Assembly: GCA_002405525.1 (NCBI GenBank)
Contig: DHLY01000032.1
Location: 1-13,768 of the forward strand
Origin: Proteobacteria bacterium UBA4656
GTDB lineage: Bacteria > Pseudomonadota > Gammaproteobacteria > Xanthomonadales > Ahniellaceae
Length of the DNA stretch: 13,768 nt
Reading direction: 5' to 3'
Shown: positions 9,001 to 13,768 of the stretch, piece after piece
Layout of the letters: each line of letters begins with the position of its first letter
How positions within the stretch are numbered: the first letter of the stretch is position 1
The notes under the pieces: model-generated
Databases searched by the model: none
Seen by the model: only the letters and a program-made list of their open reading frames with translations
What the model was told of the DNA's origin: nothing
Translations under genes and position numbers: made by a program

Positions 9001-12000
9001 GCCGGGAAGACCACGCGCATCGAAGCCGACGCGCGCTTCCGCACCTTCACCGCCGCGGTGATCTCGCCCGATACCGGCGGCGGCAATCCGCTCACGGTGC
9101 GCTACACCCATGAACCGGCCTTCGGCAACCAGCTCACCGAGACCGATCCGAACGGCAACACGCAGAAGCAGGTGTTCGACGGCCTCGGCCGTCTCACCGA
9201 GGAGTGGGGTCCCGATCCAGCCGCGGCCGACGGCAAAGCGCGGGTGCGCCTCGCCACGCACCGCTACGACCGCGACAGCCGCGGCAACTTCATGGAGACG
9301 CGCGAGCGCCGCACCTGGAACGGCGCCGACGCGGCCGACTGGCCTTACATCCGGGTCTACGTCGACGGCATGAACCGGCCGTTCCGTACTGACAAGACCG
9401 GCCCCGAAGGCATCGCCGTGGTCGTCACCGAACAGACCTACGACGCGCTGGCGCGGCCCTGGCGCACGTCGTATCCGCGCGCCGGCGACGAAGCGGCGAC
9501 CTGGAGCACCACCTGGTACGACGTGATGGACCGGCAGGTCCGGGTCGAACAAGGCGACGGCACGGTGCAGACTTTCGAGTATCTGCAGGGCGAGCTGCAG
9601 GTGCGTTCGACGATCGCCGCCGGCACGCCGGACGAACGCGTCGTCGTCAGCCACAACTCGGTGCGCGACACCTTGCTGCGCAGCATCGGCCGCAACGACG
9701 CCACGCTGCGCTACGAATACGACCCGATCCTGCAGACGCGCCGCGTCACCGGCGCGAACGGCGATGTCACCACGCTGGCCTACGACTCGGCCGGTCGCGT
9801 GGTGGAAAGCCGCAGTGCCGATACCGGCGCCAAGCACTTCGTCTACGGCACCGACGGGCGCTTGCACGAGAGCCGCGACGCGGTCGGCAACGTCGCGCGC
9901 TATCGCTACGACGCACTGGGGCGCGTCACCGAGCGCAGCGCCGAGGGCGCGGCCGGCACGCGCCGCTACGTGTTCCACTACGACGCGCCGCAGACCGCCA
10001 ACGGACGCGGCCAGCTCACTGGCGTCGATGGTCCGGCCGCGCGCGAACAGTACAGCTATACACGCTACGGCCAGATCGCCGGCGAGCGGCTGGAGATCGA
10101 CGGCAGCATCTTCCAGCAGCAGTCGAGTTACGCGCCGGACGGCGAGCTGGCGTCGATGGTGTATCCGGACGGCGCCGTGCTCGAGATCGAGCGCGACGCG
10201 CAGGGCAACATCGTGCGCCAGCGCATGCGCGAGTCCGCCGCGGCCGAACCGCGGCTGATGGCCGAGTTTGGACCGTACAGCGCGCTTAACCAGCCGCGCG
10301 CCGCGCGCTACGGCAACGGCACGACGATGCAGTGGAGGTACTACCCCTATGCCGAGGCGCTGGCGCGGCCGCATACGGTCAGCGTGTCGGATGCCGGCGC
10401 ACGCGAGCTGCAGCGCGACACGCTGTCGTGGAACGCCGCCGGCCAGGTCAGCGCGCGCACGTTGAAACGGCACGACCTCCCCGAGCTCGCGTTCCGCTAC
10501 ACCTACGACGCCATGGGCTGGCTGAAGCGCGCCGAAGGCGGACCGGCGGTATTCGCGTTCGAATACGACCAGGCCGGCAACGTCACGCTCAAGGACGGCG
10601 TGCGCTATCGCTATCGCAGCGATTCCAACCAGCTCGAAGGCGGCGACGACGGCCTGCGTGTCGAACACGACGGCAACGGCAACGTCAGCCGCCTTTCCGG
10701 CGTGGATGCCGACTGGCGTTATGGCTACGACAGCGAGAATGCGATGGCGCAGGTGACGCGCGACGGCGCTTCCGCGCAACAGGCCGACTACGATCACGAC
10801 GGCCGCCGTCTCAAGCGCATCGATGCCGATGGCACGGTGTCGCTCTACGTCTCGGGCGACTACGACGTCGTGATTCGCGAAGGCCGCAGCTTGCACACGC
10901 GCTACGTGCACGGGCCGCAGGGCCGCATCGCCGCATTCACCACCGACCGCAGCGAGACCGCGCATCGCGCCGCGGTCGACTGGAGCGGCATGCGGCGTTC
11001 CCTGGCGATGCTCGGCACCGGCCAGCCGCTGGCCCGCGGCGCGGCGCTGCTGGCGGCGTTGCCCTACGCCGCCGAGGCCATGGCGTGGCGCAGCACCCTG
11101 CCGTGGATGCTGTTCTGGGCGCTCTGGCTGTGCGCCGCCTTCGTCAGCCTGCGCCTCGCGCTGCGGCCGCGCCGGTACGAGGAGTCTCGCCGGGAGCACG
11201 TCTATCGCGCGCTGGCCCCCTGGGTGCTGGCGGTATTCCTGTTCGCGCAGGCGCCGGCCGCGGGCCACGCCGCGCTGGCGCCGGGGCAGGGACTGCCCAC
11301 GGTCGGCGAGCGCTACTTCAGCAGCGATCACCTGGGCAGCATCGGTGTCGTCACCGATGCGCAGGGAAGCGAATCCAGCCTGGTGGCCTACCTGCCGTTC
11401 GGCGCCATCGACGAGCCGGCCAGCAGCGGCCCGGACGACTTCCGCCCGAAGTTCGGAGGCAAGGAGCTCGACGCCGACAGCGGCCTGTACTACTTCGATG
11501 CGCGCTACCAGCATCCGGGACTCGGGCGCTTTCTGCAGCCGGATCCAGCGCTGCAGTTCTCCTCGCCCTATGCCTACGCCGGCAACGACCCGCTGACGCT
11601 TGCCGACCCGGACGGCGAGGTGGCGTTCGCGGTGGTGGTCGCGGTGATGGCGGTGATCGGCGCCACGGTCGGGGCCTATTCCGGCGCGGCCTCGGTGAAT
11701 CATTCGATGAACCCGGCGAACTGGGACTGGAGCGCCGGCTCGACCTACACGGGGCTGTTCGCGGGTGCGGCCATCGGCGCCGTGGGCGGCGCCGCCGGTC
11801 CGGTCGCAGCGGAAGCCGGTGTCGCGGTCGGCATCGTCGGCGAAGTGCTGATCGGTGCCGGCGAGAATGCCGCGTTCACCGCGCTCGGCGGCGGCAGCCC
11901 CAAGGAGATCATCGAATCGGCCCTGATCGGCGGCGTCACCGGCGGGCTCAGCGCCGGCATCGGCGCCGGCGTGAGCCGCGTCGCCTCGCGCGGCAGCCGC

Positions 12001-12996
12001 TTCGCGCAACGCGGCGAAGCCGCTCTGATGGAAGAGACCTCGCTGAGCACGCGCAGCGCGCGGCGCAGCAGTGTCGATGCGCTGTCCGGCGAAGCCAGCG
12101 GCTTCGAGAATCGCACGCTGCGTTCGACCGAGTCCTCGTCTTCCGGCCGGCGCGCGCTCAGTCCGGCCGAGATCGACGACACCGGTTTCGGCGGCGAGTT
12201 TTCCTGCTTCAGCTTCGCCGCCGGCACGCCGATCGCGGCGGTCGAAGGTGCGCAGGCGGTCGAATCGATCCGCGCCGGCGCCCAGGTGTGGGCGCGCGAT
12301 GACAGCGGCACGGTGGCGCCGTTCCGCGTCACCGCCGCCTTCGAGCGCGCGGCGCCGGCGCTGCTGCAGGTGAGCACTGGCGGCGGCGTACTGCGAACCA
12401 CGCCGGAGCATCCGTTCTGGGTGCTGCCGGGCGAATGGGTAGCGGCCGGGAAGCTGGAAGCGGGGCAACAACTGCTGGCGCGCAATGGCGACGCGGTCGA
12501 GGTGCTCGGCGTGCATCCCCTGCCCGATGGCGGCAGCGTCTACAACTTCGAAGTGCAAGGCGCGCACACCTACTTCGCCGGCGATGACGAAGTGCTGGTG
12601 CACAATCCCGCGAAGTGTTCGCGCCGCCTCAAGGCCATGGGCCGCACGCCGGGCAAGAACAGCGCCACCGGCCGCAACGTCGAGGCCGCGATGAAGTCGA
12701 AGGGCTGGATCAAGAAGATAGGCAAGACCAAGTACGTTAAAGTGGTGATCACTAGCGGCGGCCCGCGCGTCTGGCGCAAGATCGACAGCACCATCCACAT
12801 GGGCCACATCGTCGATGCCGTGGGCTGGTGGAACAAGACCGGCTACAAATACGGTGCGCGCGCCAAGCAGGTGCGAGCTTTCATGCTCGACGCGCTCAAC
12901 TACGAGTTCGAGTACGGCCCGCTGAACTCGTCCAACGGGGCCAAGCTCGGGCAGACTTACCGCGCCCCCCTCGGCCACGTCGGACCCTGGCCATGA
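6028..12996 (+). CDS. Sec-exported SpvB/TcdB-midN/RHS polymorphic toxin with Hint and GH-E nuclease tip
   Basis: The ATG at 6028 has GGGAGA at 6017-6022. An in-frame TTG at 6001 lacks this and would bury the signal peptide. The 2322-aa product has a Sec signal peptide (positive n-region ARLRR, hydrophobic core, AAA-type cleavage near residue 28). Residues ~35-340 are an SpvB domain (LVSSIGAASYDIQLSVPPG, GVLGLGFSLTGLSSIERC). Residues ~335-695 hold seven FG-GAP/VCBS-like DFNGDGxxDLxC repeats. Residues ~706-870 resemble TcdB midN (NRIRDGLGGAFNIDYKPLT). YD repeats run ~872-1639. A ~120-aa hydrophobic insertion (1640-1758) carries two predicted membrane helices. The RHS core follows (YFSSDHLGSIG at 1763, FGGKELDADSGLYYFDARY, DPDG at 1860-1863). 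Next are a Gly/Ala hydrophobic stretch (~1866-2000), a Hint domain (~2058-2193, with TTPEHPFWV and terminal VLVHN) and a nuclease tip (2194-2322). By analogy with Tc toxin B/C proteins the repeats should build a closed shell around the tip. No PAAR or VgrG element is present, so a type VI route is not indicated; Sec export to the periplasm or surface is inferred. Confidence 0.9.
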   Translation: MTAASLARLRRVLCGLLLYACGMPMAAAADAAPPGTLTGQFLVSSIGAASYDIQLSVPPGTNGMEPQLGVQYNNLQADGVLGLGFSLTGLSSIERCAATLPLDGYIGTVSFDAQDRFCLDGTRLILVGGGIYGGEGTRYHTESESWTEVVAQQRCGSGPCSLVARNKDGWTLEFGTTPQSRMLVPGKNDVISWQIARIVDLNGNTVEVDYAAQPGDLENMPSAIRYTINTGAGLAAQRAVRFDYEPQPQAIPKYEGGARFLAARRMRAIRTEVDGSEVLRYAFGYAQSANSGRSLLQSITTCAANGDCLPPTRFEWQDTRNAVITPNGNASGELIRGWCKAGDATSVDFNGDGRPDLLCTREQAAFAQLSTGTGLKPATNQAEGRLNLPQNWCPGDEAHMPWADFNGDQKADLLCSTGDSKLRGLLSTGSGLVSPNGRPDGTFTVPNAWCEAARGCRTRWLNFDGDGRADASCDCDDGSHRVLVSDGRDLRSPNQSADGTVATGFCTAQDAQSFWSDFNGDGQTDLHCRAGSVQSVLVSDGKRLRSPNSSASGILTTNWCGGDAQIATLDFNGDGLRDLYCRHAAEGLHQVMLSGGDRVASPNRRADGTVRSGWCAAAQGAPDAGDFNADGLDDIACAQNGGRQLLMISTGSELRPPAGDPNGLLRSGWCASAGSAVQLTDFNGDAMTDLWCADRDTGVQSALVHEAPYPDLVNRIRDGLGGAFNIDYKPLTDDAVYTRGAPVQFPLLDVRTPIHVVAGYTQEDGRGAAYRYAYRYEGARTHLLLRRWLGFAAVRRTTLADGRYTVTGYVQDYPVVGFIGTSHQYSANGTLLTSARLTPTVLTSYPNVSQVLRGSETSSTYTRGTADYVFERRYEYDQYGNPALISDLGNTADPGDDLFDCWTYENRTGADWRIGYLRLHKSVRTAQACRDFLAAPAPQWNADTDLRFERTGYDARMNVTERSVYDDRNAIWLTQATDYDALGNTVSLTDWAGKTTRIEADARFRTFTAAVISPDTGGGNPLTVRYTHEPAFGNQLTETDPNGNTQKQVFDGLGRLTEEWGPDPAAADGKARVRLATHRYDRDSRGNFMETRERRTWNGADAADWPYIRVYVDGMNRPFRTDKTGPEGIAVVVTEQTYDALARPWRTSYPRAGDEAATWSTTWYDVMDRQVRVEQGDGTVQTFEYLQGELQVRSTIAAGTPDERVVVSHNSVRDTLLRSIGRNDATLRYEYDPILQTRRVTGANGDVTTLAYDSAGRVVESRSADTGAKHFVYGTDGRLHESRDAVGNVARYRYDALGRVTERSAEGAAGTRRYVFHYDAPQTANGRGQLTGVDGPAAREQYSYTRYGQIAGERLEIDGSIFQQQSSYAPDGELASMVYPDGAVLEIERDAQGNIVRQRMRESAAAEPRLMAEFGPYSALNQPRAARYGNGTTMQWRYYPYAEALARPHTVSVSDAGARELQRDTLSWNAAGQVSARTLKRHDLPELAFRYTYDAMGWLKRAEGGPAVFAFEYDQAGNVTLKDGVRYRYRSDSNQLEGGDDGLRVEHDGNGNVSRLSGVDADWRYGYDSENAMAQVTRDGASAQQADYDHDGRRLKRIDADGTVSLYVSGDYDVVIREGRSLHTRYVHGPQGRIAAFTTDRSETAHRAAVDWSGMRRSLAMLGTGQPLARGAALLAALPYAAEAMAWRSTLPWMLFWALWLCAAFVSLRLALRPRRYEESRREHVYRALAPWVLAVFLFAQAPAAGHAALAPGQGLPTVGERYFSSDHLGSIGVVTDAQGSESSLVAYLPFGAIDEPASSGPDDFRPKFGGKELDADSGLYYFDARYQHPGLGRFLQPDPALQFSSPYAYAGNDPLTLADPDGEVAFAVVVAVMAVIGATVGAYSGAASVNHSMNPANWDWSAGSTYTGLFAGAAIGAVGGAAGPVAAEAGVAVGIVGEVLIGAGENAAFTALGGGSPKEIIESALIGGVTGGLSAGIGAGVSRVASRGSRFAQRGEAALMEETSLSTRSARRSSVDALSGEASGFENRTLRSTESSSSGRRALSPAEIDDTGFGGEFSCFSFAAGTPIAAVEGAQAVESIRAGAQVWARDDSGTVAPFRVTAAFERAAPALLQVSTGGGVLRTTPEHPFWVLPGEWVAAGKLEAGQQLLARNGDAVEVLGVHPLPDGGSVYNFEVQGAHTYFAGDDEVLVHNPAKCSRRLKAMGRTPGKNSATGRNVEAAMKSKGWIKKIGKTKYVKVVITSGGPRVWRKIDSTIHMGHIVDAVGWWNKTGYKYGARAKQVRAFMLDALNYEFEYGPLNSSNGAKLGQTYRAPLGHVGPWP
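7042..8103 (+). repeat. seven tandem Cys-paired FG-GAP/VCBS-like repeats inside the toxin
   Basis: Seven copies of a 53-58-residue unit lie in the toxin. The calcium-loop motif starts at codons 7069, 7237, 7411, 7576, 7735, 7903 and 8068 (residues 348, 404, 462, 517, 570, 626, 681). Each loop follows D-F-N-G-D-G-x-x-D-L-x-C, with variants in copies 2, 3, 6 and 7. A WC or FC lies about 9-12 residues before each loop and a Cys 11 residues after its first Asp. Between loops a SPNxxxDGT segment recurs. Seven units suggest one closed seven-bladed beta-propeller with Ca2+ sites and one possible disulfide per blade; the fold is inferred. Confidence 0.8.
12607..12996 (+). other. C-terminal toxin domain: HNH/Endo VII-type nuclease, GH-E class
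   Basis: This is the 129-residue tip after the Hint terminus HN (residues 2192-2193). It is strongly basic in its first half (MKSKGWIKKIGKTKYVKV). It carries MGH at 2258-2260, followed by DAVGWWN, RAFMLDALNYEFEYGPLNSS and Glu2293/Glu2295. The layout of Gly-His, ~30 residues, Glu, then Asn-Ser-Ser matches the GH-E group of HNH/Endonuclease VII toxins found at the ends of polymorphic toxins. The expected activity is metal-dependent cleavage of nucleic acid, most likely DNA. Assignment is from motif recognition alone; another HNH subgroup is possible. Confidence 0.7.
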
Positions 12997-13021
12997 CGGG
13001 CGCGCCACCCGGAGTGCGCGT

Positions 13022-13459
13022 ATGAGCCTGGAACTTGATGACGACCTGCACGAACGCATCGTGCGCCACACTGACGCCGGCAACCGGCTGTGCGAGGAGG
13101 AAGGCGACCTGGCGGCGGCACTGGTCGAATACGAAAAGGCGATGGCCTTGCTGCCAGCGCCGATCGAACGCTGGGAAGCGGCGACGTGGATCCTCACCGC
13201 GATCGGCGATTGCCAGTTCCTGCTCGGCCGGCACGAGCGCGCGCGCGACACCTTGTCGCGCGCGATGCACGCGCCCGGTGCACTCGGCAACGGCTTCATC
13301 CACCTGCGCCTGGGCCAGGCCCAGTTCGAACTCGGCCGGCTCGACCGCGCGGCCGACGAACTGGCGCGCGCCTACATGGCCGACGGCAAGGAAATTTTCG
13401 AGAGCGAGGATCCGAGGTATTACGCCTTCCTGCGGACACGCATGCGCGGGCTCGAGTGA
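13022..13459 (+). CDS. TPR-like protein, candidate immunity protein to the adjacent toxin
   Basis: The protein is 145 aa, starting at an ATG 25 nt after the toxin stop with GGAG at 13011-13014. It has no signal peptide, so it is cytoplasmic. It is all-helical with about three TPR-like hairpins: ~12-45 (GNRLCEEEGDLAAALVEYEK), ~54-84 (WILTAIGDCQFLLGRHERAR) and ~90-122 (GFIHLRLGQAQFELGRLDRA). It is acidic at both ends (LELDDDLHE, EIFESEDPRYYAFL). Small TPR proteins with the GNxFIHLRLGQ and FELGxxDxAADELxRAYM signature are commonly found directly downstream of RHS and other polymorphic toxins. From that context it probably binds and blocks the nuclease tip. A generic TPR adaptor is the alternative. 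Confidence 0.8.
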   Translation: MSLELDDDLHERIVRHTDAGNRLCEEEGDLAAALVEYEKAMALLPAPIERWEAATWILTAIGDCQFLLGRHERARDTLSRAMHAPGALGNGFIHLRLGQAQFELGRLDRAADELARAYMADGKEIFESEDPRYYAFLRTRMRGLE

Positions 13460-13586
13460 CGCAGGCGGCGGCCGTGATCAGGTGCGAAGCGCGGGCAACC
13501 GTGCGCGACAGAGAAATGCGGTGCCGTCGCCGGTCAGCTGGCTGTCAAGGTGAAGCCCATCGCGGGCCTGGCGTTGCAGCGCGAGG

Positions 13587-13768
13587 CTACTCGAACCCGT
13601 CCTGAAACAGTACCGGCAGCTTGAACGAGATGGCGTCGATATTCGCAAGCATACTGCCGCCATTCTCTGGGCCCAGGATTACGAGCACCTGGAAAGAAAT
13701 CCGGCCGAGGTCTTCCACTCGCACCGCGTAGCTTCGATTTCCCCGCAAAGGGCTGACGTTTCCCCTGT
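13587..13768 (-). CDS. C-terminal part of an unidentified protein ending in LFQDGFE (truncated by window edge)
   Basis: The frame is open from the window edge to a TAG at 13589-13587, giving 59 residues with natural composition: SYAVRVEDLGRISFQVLVIL, then NIDAISFKLPVLFQDGFE at the end. Alternating hydrophobic residues suggest beta strands. The last residues fit a pattern, [VIL]F-x-[DN]-G-F-E at the very C-terminus, which I recall from many secreted proteins of Rhodanobacteraceae; this is memory, not a search. Third codon positions are about 72% G/C, higher than for the in-register opposite-strand reading (~63%), which favours this strand. The opposite reading is also open and protein-like (KQYRQLERDGVDIRKH), so strand assignment is not certain. 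No function can be assigned. The 127 bp between this stop and the TPR gene hold no clear hairpin or gene. Confidence 0.5.
   Translation of the reverse strand, partial: RGNVSPLRGNRSYAVRVEDLGRISFQVLVILGPENGGSMLANIDAISFKLPVLFQDGFE

Noticed and set aside
4534..13299. An 8.8-kb open frame on the minus strand (2921 codons) antisense to the toxin and glycine-rich genes
   Set aside because: It is the mirror of strongly G/C-ending codon use on the plus strand. Its translation is low-complexity Ala/Arg/Val/Gly with no domain, while the plus strand encodes recognisable domains over the same span.
13478..13663. A 61-codon minus-strand frame whose end resembles the last strand of a histidine kinase (GDGTAFLCRARLP)
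   Set aside because: The similarity is short and weak, the first half is Ser/Arg/Cys-rich nonsense, and it overlaps a better-supported frame. It could be a worn remnant but cannot be supported.

Overview
The window is GC-rich DNA with strongly G/C-ending codons. It looks like a Gammaproteobacterium of the Xanthomonadales, perhaps Rhodanobacteraceae (Dokdonella/Tahibacter-like). That placement is inferred from the style of the genes: a fused winged-helix/STAND/TPR regulator, a very large SpvB/RHS protein, and a C-terminal FxDGFE-type ending. No rRNA, tRNA, CRISPR array, transposase or integrase was seen.

Layout. (1) 1-757, plus strand: the 3' end of a TPR-repeat gene, with an apparent frameshift near 475-482 and atypical codons at its 5' edge. 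It is probably a remnant. (2) 1157-789 and 4537-1154, minus strand: a two-gene operon with an ATGA overlap. The first gene encodes a 1127-aa protein with an OmpR/PhoB-type winged helix, a STAND-type P-loop ATPase, one transmembrane helix and a TPR-rich C-terminus. The second encodes a 122-aa protein of unknown function. A perfect inverted repeat sits between the convergent ends of regions 1 and 2. (3) 4720-5922, plus strand, divergent from the regulator: a 400-aa protein with extensive GGX/GXN glycine-rich tracts. (4) 6028-12996, plus strand: the dominant gene, a 2322-aa Sec-exported polymorphic toxin of SpvB/TcB/RHS type. In order it has a signal peptide, SpvB domain, seven FG-GAP/VCBS-like repeats each with a Cys pair, a TcdB-midN-like region, YD repeats, a hydrophobic insertion with two predicted transmembrane segments, the RHS core, a glycine/alanine-rich hydrophobic stretch, a Hint domain and a C-terminal HNH/Endo VII-type nuclease with GH...E residues. 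(5) 13022-13459, plus strand: a 145-aa TPR-like protein directly after the toxin, the obvious immunity candidate. (6) 13768-13587, minus strand: the C-terminal end of a further gene that runs out of the window.

Reading as a system: the RHS protein would encapsulate a nuclease tip that the Hint domain frees, and the small TPR protein would protect the producer. The divergent regulator and the glycine-rich protein may control or assist it. The toxin-immunity pairing is well supported by domain order. The involvement of the regulator, the 122-aa protein and the glycine-rich protein is inferred from neighbourhood only.
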